The translations under genes and the position numbers were made by a program. A DNA stretch of 10,867 nt from CAIKMD01 sp035605975 (GTDB lineage: Bacteria > Pseudomonadota > Alphaproteobacteria > ATCC43930 > CGMCC-115725). How positions within the stretch are numbered: the first letter of the stretch is position 1; the number at the start of each line of letters is the position of its first letter. Below the pieces are notes generated by a model. The model was not told the DNA's origin and made no database searches. It saw nothing but the letters and a program-made list of their open reading frames with translations. Below are positions 1 to 6,103 of the stretch, one piece after another. The stretch lies in contig DATNGG010000043.1 of NCBI GenBank assembly GCA_035605975.1, positions 1-10,867 of the forward strand, in the 5' to 3' direction.

Positions 1-1
1 C

Positions 2-715
2 GCCGGAACGGAGATGGCCTTCACCGCCAAAGGCGGTCCCATGCTCGCCGTCTGCGAGAGCACCGGGCCCGCGCCCTTCCTCGGCGTCGGCGTGCCCTGG
101 GATTCGCCGGTGAAGACGCTCGACGATTTGAAAGGCAAGAAGATCGGCGTCTCGAGCCCGGGCTCTTTCAGCGACTGGTCGGCGCATCGCCTCGCGGCCT
201 ATAAGGGCTGGGGCGAGGACGGCGTGATGTCGGTGGCGATCGGCGGTGGCTCCGCGCCGGCAATCGCCGCTTTCAAGACGCATCAGGTCGATGCCGATAT
301 CGCCGGCACCTCGCTCTTCTTGTCGATGGAGGAAACCAAGGTCGGCCGGCTGGTGGCGCCGGTTTCCGTCTATGAGGGCAATGTCGCCTCGGGCGCGATT
401 TTCGCCTCCGACAAATTGATGAAGACCGATCCCGCGGCGATCCGCGCCTTCCTCGCCGCTTGGGTCGAAACCGCCGACTACATGCGCGCGCACAAGGCCG
501 AGACGGTGAAGATCACGAGCCGCATCACGCATTTCAGCGAGAGCGTGATGGCGCGGGAATACGATCTCACCATCGGCATGCATACCCATGATTGCCGCTT
601 CGACAAGGAATCGCTGGATACGCTCAGGACATCCTTCGTCGAGCTGAAGCTGCTCCCCTCCGAGCCCGACATGTCGAAGCTCTATACCGAGGCCTATGTG
701 CCGAAAAAGAAGTGA
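2..715 (+). CDS. NMT1/SsuA-like ABC transporter solute-binding protein, 5'-truncated
   Basis: The frame is open from base 2, so the N-terminus with its signal peptide lies outside the window; 237 residues remain, against about 320-340 for a whole protein. The visible part is typical of the NMT1/THI5/SsuA periplasmic binding fold: TLDDLKGKKIGVSSPGS followed by a glycine-rich GGGSAPAIAAF segment and QVDADIAG, the usual hinge and ligand-pocket order of this family. A late lobe contains TDPAAIRAFLAAWVETADYM. The family delivers small organic acids, sulfonates or nitrogen compounds to an ABC importer in the inner membrane. It ends on TGA at 713-715 and converges on the CMD-like gene with only 15 bases between. 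Its permease and ATPase are not in the window and could lie upstream. The ligand cannot be assigned from sequence. Confidence 0.88.
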   Translation, partial: AGTEMAFTAKGGPMLAVCESTGPAPFLGVGVPWDSPVKTLDDLKGKKIGVSSPGSFSDWSAHRLAAYKGWGEDGVMSVAIGGGSAPAIAAFKTHQVDADIAGTSLFLSMEETKVGRLVAPVSVYEGNVASGAIFASDKLMKTDPAAIRAFLAAWVETADYMRAHKAETVKITSRITHFSESVMAREYDLTIGMHTHDCRFDKESLDTLRTSFVELKLLPSEPDMSKLYTEAYVPKKK

Positions 716-730
716 GCGGGCTTCGCGGCT

Positions 731-1042
731 TTACTTGCCGGCGACCTCGTCGAGCCAATGCAGGCCGGCGCTGATCTGCGAGAAGGTCGTCGTCGCGCCG
801 AAAGTGACGAGGACGGCGTGCCGCAAGGCGGCGGGCGCCGCGCCTTCTTTCAACAGCCTGCGGGCATGGGTTTTGAAGCTCGCCTCGTTGCCCGAGGTGA
901 CGAAGGCGCCAAGCGCGATCAGCTCGCAGGTATAGGCATCGAGCGGGCCCGCTGACAGCACGGCCTTGCGCAAGGCTTGAAAGGCGTCGGCGGTCGCGCT
1001 GTTGACCTGGGCGAGATATTCGACCGGCGTGAGCGTTGCCAC
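731..1042 (-). CDS. carboxymuconolactone decarboxylase/AhpD-fold protein, Cys-less
   Basis: A 103-residue all-helical protein of the CMD/AhpD family, recognised by the run TCELIALGAFVTSGNE, then KTHARRLLKEGA and LRHAVLVTFGATTTFSQ. The AhpD redox motif C-x-x-C-x3-H is not intact: the His is kept (H59) but the two Cys positions read N52 and S55, so peroxidase or disulfide chemistry is unlikely and a PcaC-like or non-redox role is more plausible. The start is GTG at 1042, with AGGAG about 8 bases upstream that overlaps the TAG stop of the OCD-like gene, which indicates translational coupling. It is the third and last gene of the leftward DapA-like/OCD-like operon. The substrate is unknown; a lactone or decarboxylation step in a ring-cleavage pathway is only inferred from the family. 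Confidence 0.85.
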   Translation of the reverse strand: MATLTPVEYLAQVNSATADAFQALRKAVLSAGPLDAYTCELIALGAFVTSGNEASFKTHARRLLKEGAAPAALRHAVLVTFGATTTFSQISAGLHWLDEVAGK

Positions 1043-1052
1043 GGGCCTGCTC

Positions 1053-2024
1053 CTATTGGCGTTTCAGGTAGGGGAATTCCCCGATATCGGTGCCGAGGCC
1101 GCGTTCTTTCGCACGCCGATAAATGACGGCTGCGAGCGCGATGTCCTGGATGCCGGTGCCGACTGATTTGAAGAGCGTGATCTCGTCCTCGGCGGCGCGG
1201 CCCCGCGCCTTGCCGACGACCAGCGCCGAAAGCTCGTCGACCTGCTTTGCCTCGAGCACCTCGCGCGCCGCAATGGCGTCGCCGGCTTCGCCCAGCACAC
1301 CCTCTTTCGTGTCGACGACGATCGCGGCGCTGCGCGCGAAGGTTTCGGGGTCGATCTCGCGTTGATCGCGCCGCGCCGTTCCCACCGAGTTGACATGACA
1401 GCCCGGCTTGAGCCACCGCCCAAAGACGACCGTCTCGCTCGATTTGACCGCTGCCAGCACGAGATCGGCGCCGGTCACCGCCTCTTCGGCGCTGCCGACA
1501 TCGGCGATTTTCATATCGAATTGCGCGCGGTAATCCTGCGCCAGCTTCTTTCGATTGGCCTCGGTCGGGCTGAAGACGCGGGCAGACCCCACGAACCCGG
1601 CGGCATGCATCGCATCGAGCTGTGCGCGCGCTTCGACGCTGGAGCCGAGCAAGGCGACGATGCCCGCGCCCGGCCGCGCCAGGCGCCGCGTCGCGACGGC
1701 GCTGGTGGCGCCCGTTCTGAGGGTCGTCAAATGCTGCGCGTCCATGATCGACAGCAGCTCGCCGGTCGCAGCCCGATAGAGATGGACCTGGTAGCGCACG
1801 CCCTGACCCGGCGCCAAATTCATCGCTTTGAACCCGGCCCAACCCGATTTCTCGAGCGAGACCGGCCCGACGCGCAGCCAGCCCTTGCCCGCTTTCATGT
1901 TGGTGCGCGCAGGGAGCAGCGCGCCGCCCTCGCCCTCCTCGCGAAACCCGTCCTCCATCGCGGCGATGGCGTCGTCCATCGACACCGCGGCGCGAACATC
2001 GTCATGGGTCAAAAGAAGCGTCAT
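1053..2024 (-). CDS. ornithine cyclodeaminase/mu-crystallin family NAD(P)-dependent enzyme
   Basis: A 323-residue protein of normal length for the OCD/mu-crystallin family. Visible landmarks are GFKAM (K66, the conserved active-site Lys), TLRTGATSAVATR (R103), a Rossmann-type nucleotide turn at GIVALLGSSVEARAQ (about 121-135), VNSVGTARRDQREID (211-225), VVDTKEGVLGEAGD and the C-terminal DEITLFKSVGTGIQDIA. True ornithine cyclodeaminases have a catalytic Asp in a GGDCPGKTE-like motif. The matching stretch here, GTARRDQRE, looks like ketimine or pyrroline-carboxylate reductases and alanine dehydrogenases of the same fold. I therefore favour reduction of a cyclic or linear imine, or oxidative deamination of an amino acid, over ornithine cyclisation. 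The ATG lies 6 bases after the stop of the DapA-like gene with no clear ribosome binding site, so translation is probably coupled. It is the middle gene of the operon. Confidence 0.9.
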   Translation of the reverse strand: MTLLLTHDDVRAAVSMDDAIAAMEDGFREEGEGGALLPARTNMKAGKGWLRVGPVSLEKSGWAGFKAMNLAPGQGVRYQVHLYRAATGELLSIMDAQHLTTLRTGATSAVATRRLARPGAGIVALLGSSVEARAQLDAMHAAGFVGSARVFSPTEANRKKLAQDYRAQFDMKIADVGSAEEAVTGADLVLAAVKSSETVVFGRWLKPGCHVNSVGTARRDQREIDPETFARSAAIVVDTKEGVLGEAGDAIAAREVLEAKQVDELSALVVGKARGRAAEDEITLFKSVGTGIQDIALAAVIYRRAKERGLGTDIGEFPYLKRQ

Positions 2025-2030
2025 GGCGCG

Positions 2031-3044
2031 TCAGGCGGGATTGCGGCCGCGATAAAAATCGGTTGCGTCCTCGTCGGCGAGCTTGAAGCCGCTGCGCAAC
2101 AGCGGCTCGCGCACATTGCGCATTTGCGTATCGTTGACCTTCATCACCGGCTGGCGCATTGGTCCGCCATTGTAGCCATGCAGCCAGCCTTGGTATTTCC
2201 ACAGATAGCGGTGAATGAAATTGGCGCCAGCGAAGGTCGCTTGAATGGCGACGCGGGCCTGACGCGCCGGATTGATCCGCCAATAGATCTCCATCGCGCG
2301 GTCGAACTCGCCCTTTTGCAGCAAGCCGAAATATTCCGGCACGGCGCCGCCCCAATATTCGTAGTTGCTGGTGCCCATCCATTGCTGGCCGAAGACTTCG
2401 ACGGTCAGCGGCGAATGCGCCTCGAGCGGATCGGAGAACAGCACGCGCTTTTCCTTGAGCCGCTTCCAAATCTGATAATCGCCGGCAATGCCGGGCCGGC
2501 CGACCTCGTATTTGATGGCGACGACATTTTGAAGATCGGCAACGCGCAAGATGACGTTCGGCGGATAGCCGCTCGGATGGAGGCGGCCGAGATTCATCTG
2601 CACGGTCGCGAAGAGGCAGACCGCGAGATCGGTTTGCCCCGCCACGTGCGAGAGATAGCCGTAAAGCTCGTTCTCGCTCTTGGGATAGAAGGAATTCGGC
2701 TGGCCGAGCAGCAGGCCGGACATGCCGATCCTCTCGCCGGCCTTCGCCACCCGGACGAAGTCCTCGACGGAATCGAATGCGCCATGGATGAGGAAATTAT
2801 GCCGCTTTTTCGCCTCGTCCGCCGCGATCTCCATGAAGCGGATATATTCATCGACCGTCGTGCCGCATTCGCAGACGAGCAGCGCGCCCCAAAATCCATG
2901 CTCGATGTTGCGCCGCACGTCGTGGCGGATGCCGCGCTCGTTGAGCTGACGGAGATCGGCGGTGAAGCTCGGCATGATGACGTTGCAGACGCCGCGCCAA
3001 GTCTCGCGTGCCCATTCTTTTGCCGATGCTCGCGTGTAGTCCAT
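2031..3044 (-). CDS. DapA/hydratase-aldolase superfamily enzyme lacking the usual Tyr
   Basis: 337 residues, closer in length to PAH-type hydratase-aldolases (about 330) than to DapA (about 290). The TIM-barrel landmarks are CGTTVDEY (60-67, in place of GTTGE), LLLGQPNSFYPKSENEL (111-127) and VVAIKYEVG (174-182), where K178 is the expected Schiff-base lysine. The proton-relay Tyr normally found as YNxP or YANP on the strand before is replaced by F145 in CLFATVQMN. The Lys chemistry (pyruvate or keto-acid aldol cleavage, deamination or dehydration) is likely kept, but the substrate is probably not that of DapA. The start at 3044 is chosen because GAGGAG sits 7 bases upstream; the longer frame to 3188 would run through its own promoter and the GntR start. 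It is the first gene of the leftward operon, under the promoter and dyad at 3072-3100. Confidence 0.87.
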   Translation of the reverse strand: MDYTRASAKEWARETWRGVCNVIMPSFTADLRQLNERGIRHDVRRNIEHGFWGALLVCECGTTVDEYIRFMEIAADEAKKRHNFLIHGAFDSVEDFVRVAKAGERIGMSGLLLGQPNSFYPKSENELYGYLSHVAGQTDLAVCLFATVQMNLGRLHPSGYPPNVILRVADLQNVVAIKYEVGRPGIAGDYQIWKRLKEKRVLFSDPLEAHSPLTVEVFGQQWMGTSNYEYWGGAVPEYFGLLQKGEFDRAMEIYWRINPARQARVAIQATFAGANFIHRYLWKYQGWLHGYNGGPMRQPVMKVNDTQMRNVREPLLRSGFKLADEDATDFYRGRNPA

Positions 3045-3071
3045 GCCCGATCTCCTCGACGCCTGGCTGAA

Positions 3072-3100
3072 ATGATTGTCTGACAAATCCCCGCTGTCAA
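3072..3100 (-). promoter_or_regulatory. sigma70-type promoter of the DapA-like operon
   Basis: On the minus strand a perfect TTGACA (3100-3095) is followed by a 17-base spacer and AATCAT (3077-3072), a four-of-six match to TATAAT. It lies about 30 bases upstream of the ATG at 3044. The dyad at 3076-3086 covers the end of the spacer and the start of the -10, the classic place for repression. The -10 choice is less certain than the -35. Confidence 0.55.
3076..3086. promoter_or_regulatory. 11-bp dyad TTGTCTGACAA, probable GntR operator, site 1
   Basis: The sequence is a perfect inverted repeat of TTGTC around one central base. The same 11 bases recur at 7351-7361 in front of the LivJ-like/Rieske operon. 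The TGTC-N-GACA core fits the GT...AC pattern known for FadR-type GntR operators. A gene of that subfamily begins 110 bases away, so binding by that regulator is the likely explanation, though inferred. Confidence 0.65.
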
Positions 3101-3122
3101 GCGACCTCGCCGGCCGTTGCTC

Positions 3123-3150
3123 TTGCGCGCCGACGCGCCGCCTCTTAAAT
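3123..3150 (+). promoter_or_regulatory. possible promoter of the GntR gene
   Basis: On the plus strand TTGCGC (3123-3128), a 16-base spacer and TTAAAT (3145-3150) form a weak sigma70-like pair. TTAAAT is one of the few AT-rich spots in this intergenic space. Transcription would start near 3157, placing the palindrome at 3173-3188 just downstream of the start. Low confidence. Confidence 0.3.
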
Positions 3151-3172
3151 TGCGCCCGAGCAGTCGCGATCC

Positions 3173-3188
3173 TTGATTGATCAATCAA
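3173..3188. promoter_or_regulatory. 16-bp perfect palindrome TTGATTGATCAATCAA just before the GntR start
   Basis: Both strands read identically over 16 bases, and the sequence is AT-rich in a GC-rich setting. It ends 6 bases before the ATG at 3195. It lacks the GT...AC core of the 11-bp dyads, so it is either an autoregulatory site of different type or the site of another protein. It could also mask translation initiation of the GntR mRNA, which has no purine-rich ribosome binding site in front of the ATG. Confidence 0.6.
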
Positions 3189-3194
3189 CCGGCC

Positions 3195-3956
3195 ATGAAG
3201 CCCGCACCTGTCGTCTCGTCTCGCCCCGCGGAAACCGTCATCGACACCTGCCTGCGTCGCCTGCGCGGGGCCATTCTGGTCGGCGATTTGCGGCCCGGAG
3301 AGAAATTGGTCGAAGCCGATTTATGCGCGGAGCTGGGCGTCAGCCGCGCCTCGCTGCGCGAAGCGCTGCGCGCGCTCGAGGCGGAACGGCTCATCGAGCT
3401 CGTGCCCAACCGCGGTCCGTCGGTCGCCAAATTGGGCGAGCGCGAGATCGCCGAGCTGCACGAGGTTTGGGCGCTGCTGACTGGCGAGGTGATGAATCAA
3501 TTCGCCGCCATCGCCAAAGCCAAGGACATCGCGCGGCTCGGCACCATCCTCGCGCGGCTCAAACAGGCGCATCGCGCCAAAAACCCGATCGAGCAGCTCA
3601 ACGTCACCAATGCCTTCTTCAGCTATATCTACGAGCATTCCGGCAACGCGGTGCTGATCGATCTGGTGAATCTACTGGTATCGCGGTTGAACTTCTTGCG
3701 AGGGCAATCGCTCATGCATGAAGGCTGGCAAGCCTTGTGCGCCGAGGAGATCGACGAGATCTTCACCGCCATTCGTGCGAAGAAGCCCGCCGCGGCCCGT
3801 CAGGCGACGCTCCGTCACATCGCGTCCGCCTGCGATGCCGCGACCAAGATCGCGCAAATGCCCAAGCGCGACACGAAACGCCCGGCCGCCGGTAATGTCA
3901 CGCGGTTCGTCACCATGGCGCGCTGGACGGCGCGGCGGCCGAACCGGCGCCGCTAA
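3195..3956 (+). CDS. GntR family regulator, FadR/FCD subfamily
   Basis: A 253-residue repressor-type protein. The N-terminal winged helix spans about 13-80 with LRGAILVGDLRPGEKLVEADL, the recognition region LGVSRASLREALRALEAERL, and the wing NRGPSVA. The helical FCD ligand domain follows (about 85-220). FCD proteins usually bind a metal through Asp and three His; here the FH..L...SGN motif reads FFSYIYEHSGN (H to F142) and the EH..I..AI motif reads EEIDEIFTAI (H to I186), leaving only H208. Metal-independent effector binding is inferred. The last 30 residues form an Arg-rich tail. The ATG at 3195 follows a palindrome and lacks a clear ribosome binding site; an in-frame TTG at 3177 is an alternative start. 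It is divergent from the DapA-like operon and sits between two operons sharing TTGTCTGACAA, so it is the likely regulator of both. Confidence 0.92.
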   Translation: MKPAPVVSSRPAETVIDTCLRRLRGAILVGDLRPGEKLVEADLCAELGVSRASLREALRALEAERLIELVPNRGPSVAKLGEREIAELHEVWALLTGEVMNQFAAIAKAKDIARLGTILARLKQAHRAKNPIEQLNVTNAFFSYIYEHSGNAVLIDLVNLLVSRLNFLRGQSLMHEGWQALCAEEIDEIFTAIRAKKPAAARQATLRHIASACDAATKIAQMPKRDTKRPAAGNVTRFVTMARWTARRPNRRR

Positions 3957-3967
3957 GCGCGGCGCCG
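3945..3967. terminator. GC-rich 9-bp inverted repeat between convergent genes
   Basis: CGGCGCCGC (3945-3953) and GCGGCGCCG (3959-3967) are exact reverse complements around a 5-base loop that contains the TAA stop of the GntR gene. The repeat ends 4 bases before the stop of the convergent SDR gene. It has no T-tract on either side, so it may end transcription only with help or act to block read-through and protect mRNA 3' ends. Confidence 0.45.
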
Positions 3968-3971
3968 CGGC

Positions 3972-4730
3972 TCAGGTAAAGACGAAGCCGGCATCGGTCG
4001 GCAATACCTGCCCCGTCAGCGCCAAGGCGGCCGGCGTCAGCAGAAACGCCACGATATCGGCGATGTCCTCCGGGACCTGCGCGCCCGGCACGGCGCGGCC
4101 GCGCTCATATTCCTCATGGCGCTCGCGCGGGACGTAATCGGTCGCCTCGTTGCGCATGATCCCCGGCGCAATCGCGCAGATGCCGATGCCGCGCGGCCCC
4201 AATTCACGCGCCAGGGAGCGCGTCATCGCGATGACGGCGCCCTTGCTGGTGACATAGGCCAACACCCGCGGCGGCCCCCAAAGGGCGGTGTCCGACGCCA
4301 TATTGACGATCCGACCCGTGCCGGCCTTCAGCAGAAGCGGCGTCAGCGCGCGAACCATCAGCCAGGTTCCGCGCACATTGACCGTCATCACCTTGTCCCA
4401 AATATCGATCGCCAGCTCATCGAAGCCCGGTCCGCCGGAATTTGTGATGGCGGCGTTGTTGACGAGGCCGTGAACAACGCCTTCGCGCTGCGCGATGTCT
4501 TGGGCAAAGGCCTCGATCGATTCGGGAATGGACAAGTCGACGGGCACAAAGCGCACCGCCGCGCCCGCCCCTCTCAGCTCGTGCGCCGTCTCCTCGCCGC
4601 GATCGACGAGAATATCGCCAATGACCAGCCGCGCGCCTTGCCGGGCGCACGCTTCGGCGATCGCCTTGCCGACGCCGCGCGCGGCGCCGGTGACGACGAT
4701 CGTGCGGCCGGCGAGAGTCGCCGCGGTCAT
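3972..4730 (-). CDS. short-chain dehydrogenase/reductase (classical SDR)
   Basis: 252 residues, the normal length for a classical SDR. The cofactor motif TGAARGVG (14-21), the structural NNAA (91-94) and the catalytic S146, Y159, K163 (YVTSK) are all present. D39 at the end of the second strand (VIGDI) favours NAD over NADP. The substrate-binding end (PGIMRNEATDY onward) gives no clear specificity. SDRs beside Rieske oxygenases often oxidise cis-dihydrodiols or alcohols to catechols or ketones; here that role is inferred from position. The start at 4730 is 4 bases after the Rieske stop, a coupled arrangement. The longer frame to 4838 would overlap the Rieske coding region and its extra residues are not SDR-like. 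It is the last gene of the four-gene operon. Confidence 0.93.
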   Translation of the reverse strand: MTAATLAGRTIVVTGAARGVGKAIAEACARQGARLVIGDILVDRGEETAHELRGAGAAVRFVPVDLSIPESIEAFAQDIAQREGVVHGLVNNAAITNSGGPGFDELAIDIWDKVMTVNVRGTWLMVRALTPLLLKAGTGRIVNMASDTALWGPPRVLAYVTSKGAVIAMTRSLARELGPRGIGICAIAPGIMRNEATDYVPRERHEEYERGRAVPGAQVPEDIADIVAFLLTPAALALTGQVLPTDAGFVFT

Positions 4731-4734
4731 GCGC

Positions 4735-5757
4735 TTATTCGGCAACGGAGCGGATGCCGCATTGCGCTTCCGCCTCGGTGCGAAGATAGCGCCGCAGCCG
4801 CGCGACGCCTGTGTCGTGCTGATAGAGATTCTCCGCACTGGGCCAAGGCGGCATGTGGTCGAGCGCCTCGCGATCCTGCTCGAGGACTTCCCAGGTGAAT
4901 CGGTCGTAGACCGTGTTGTACATGAAGCGGAACAGATCGGCCTGCCAGCCGGAGATTTTCCGCAGCCGCCAGAAGGTAATTTGGCAAATCTGCTCGTCGA
5001 TCGGCACCACCGTCGTAATCACCCGCAACGCGCCGCCCGGCCCAAGGCTCGGCGGCAGGGAAATTCCGACGCGCACGAAAAACGCGCCGGTATCGATGAA
5101 CTCCATCGCCTCGATATTGCTGGGATCGTTCCGCCGCGTGATCAAAAGTCCGGTCGGGGTCGCCTTCACATCGACGAGATCAGTGCGCTGGTCGATGCCC
5201 ATCGAATAGGATTCTTCATGCAGGTAGGTCGTATGCATGGGATCGACGAGATTGTCCAAGACATACTGGTAATTGCACCCCCAGGTGCTGGAGACGACGA
5301 GGCCGCTCCAGTCCGGCGACACCAGCTCCGGCGGCAATTGTAGCGCGCAGGGCTCCCGATGCTTGTCGTCGCCGAAATACGCCCAAACGCCCTGGAAATG
5401 CTCGATCACCGGGTAGGACCGGACGAGCTTTTGACCGACGAGGTTGCAGCTCGGCAAAGCGGGCACGACGGCAACCGTCCCATCGCCGGCAACCTGCACG
5501 CCGTGATAGCGGCAGGCGATGTTCCCATCGATCACGCGGCCGAGCGAGAGCGCGATGCCGCGATGGGGACATTGATCGGCGACCAGCTTCAGCGCGCCGT
5601 CGCGATCCCGCCACCCGACCAATCTCTCGCCAAGGCGCGTCAGCGCCACCGGCTTGTCCTGGAACATTGCCGAAGGACCGATGCACCACCACCTGTTGCG
5701 AAGCCCGGTCGTCAGCAATTGATCGACGGGGTCGCGCCATTCGCGATTGTCGCGCAC
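4735..5757 (-). CDS. Rieske non-heme iron oxygenase, alpha subunit (VanA-like)
   Basis: 340 residues. The Rieske cluster ligands are C63/H65 (CPHRG) and C82/H85 (CRYHG). The mononuclear iron site is N169-x2-D172-x2-H175-x4-H180 (DNLVDPMHTTYLH), with the third ligand probably D295 in LEQDREALD. Size and the opening LRNRWWCIG resemble vanillate O-demethylase oxygenases and related homotrimeric ring-modifying enzymes, so monooxygenation or O-demethylation of an aromatic acid is plausible. The start is taken as GTG at 5757: GGAGG lies about 10 bases upstream and the preceding gene's TAG ends one base before. An in-frame ATG at 5874 would add 39 Pro/Arg-rich residues inside the upstream gene. No beta subunit, reductase or ferredoxin is adjacent, so electrons must come from a partner encoded elsewhere. 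Confidence 0.93.
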   Translation of the reverse strand: MRDNREWRDPVDQLLTTGLRNRWWCIGPSAMFQDKPVALTRLGERLVGWRDRDGALKLVADQCPHRGIALSLGRVIDGNIACRYHGVQVAGDGTVAVVPALPSCNLVGQKLVRSYPVIEHFQGVWAYFGDDKHREPCALQLPPELVSPDWSGLVVSSTWGCNYQYVLDNLVDPMHTTYLHEESYSMGIDQRTDLVDVKATPTGLLITRRNDPSNIEAMEFIDTGAFFVRVGISLPPSLGPGGALRVITTVVPIDEQICQITFWRLRKISGWQADLFRFMYNTVYDRFTWEVLEQDREALDHMPPWPSAENLYQHDTGVARLRRYLRTEAEAQCGIRSVAE

Positions 5758-5758
5758 C

Positions 5759-6082
5759 CTATTGCCCTCCTGTGGTCTGCTTTTGCGGACGCTCCGGCGT
5801 TGAGGTGCCGGGTGGAACCGTCCCAGCGGGATGACTTCCCACGGGAGCCCCGGCACTGTTGGGATAGGAGCCAAGCCGCTGCAATTCCGCGGTGAAGCCG
5901 GCTTCGGTCCAAGCCTCGCCGCTCGCCGGCCTCACCGCCGACTGATTGAGCGCCGCAACGATGTCCGGCAGATCGTGAATGTTCCGGCTCAAAATCCCGA
6001 GCAGGGCGCCGGACAATTGCTTCTCATAATCCGACGGCGAGACGTTGAGTGTCCGATGGATGAAGCGCGGATAGCTCGTCAT
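5759..6082 (-). CDS. small protein with recombinase-like helical segment, oxygenase-associated
   Basis: 107 residues. The first 70 look folded, including LSRNIHDLPDIVAALNQ and SGEAWTEAGFTAELQRLG. The second half of this (about 37-71) recalls the start of the serine-recombinase 'recombinase' domain (A.aLN..g...G..Wt...v...L), but there is no resolvase catalytic domain. Residues from 72 on are rich in Pro, Gly and Thr and probably disordered. The start at 6082 is backed by GGAG about 9 bases upstream, and the stop lies one base before the Rieske GTG. Small proteins of this kind are, as far as I recall, annotated beside ring-hydroxylating oxygenases without known role. It could be an oxygenase accessory protein or a small DNA-binding protein; neither is shown. 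Confidence 0.75.
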   Translation of the reverse strand: MTSYPRFIHRTLNVSPSDYEKQLSGALLGILSRNIHDLPDIVAALNQSAVRPASGEAWTEAGFTAELQRLGSYPNSAGAPVGSHPAGTVPPGTSTPERPQKQTTGGQ

Positions 6083-6103
6083 ATCGTGACTCCATGCATT
6101 CGC

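Noticed and set aside
705..738. Possible hairpin terminator between the NMT1-like and CMD-like genes
   Set aside because: AAGT/ACTT and AGC/GCT can pair only with a bulge and a large loop, so the stem is too weak to claim.
1362..3083. A 573-codon open frame on the plus strand opposite the OCD-like and DapA-like genes
   Set aside because: It is the antisense shadow of two well-supported minus-strand genes; its product is Arg/His/Ala-rich with no recognisable domain, as is common in GC-rich DNA.
3045..3188. N-terminal extension of the DapA-like protein to an upstream start
   Set aside because: It would run through the promoter, the 11-bp dyad and the GntR start region; the start at 3044 has a good GAGGAG site and the fold begins there.
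5758..5874. 39-residue N-terminal extension of the VanA-like Rieske protein
   Set aside because: It lies within the small upstream gene and is Pro/Arg-rich; the GTG at 5757 has GGAGG upstream and fits the family length.
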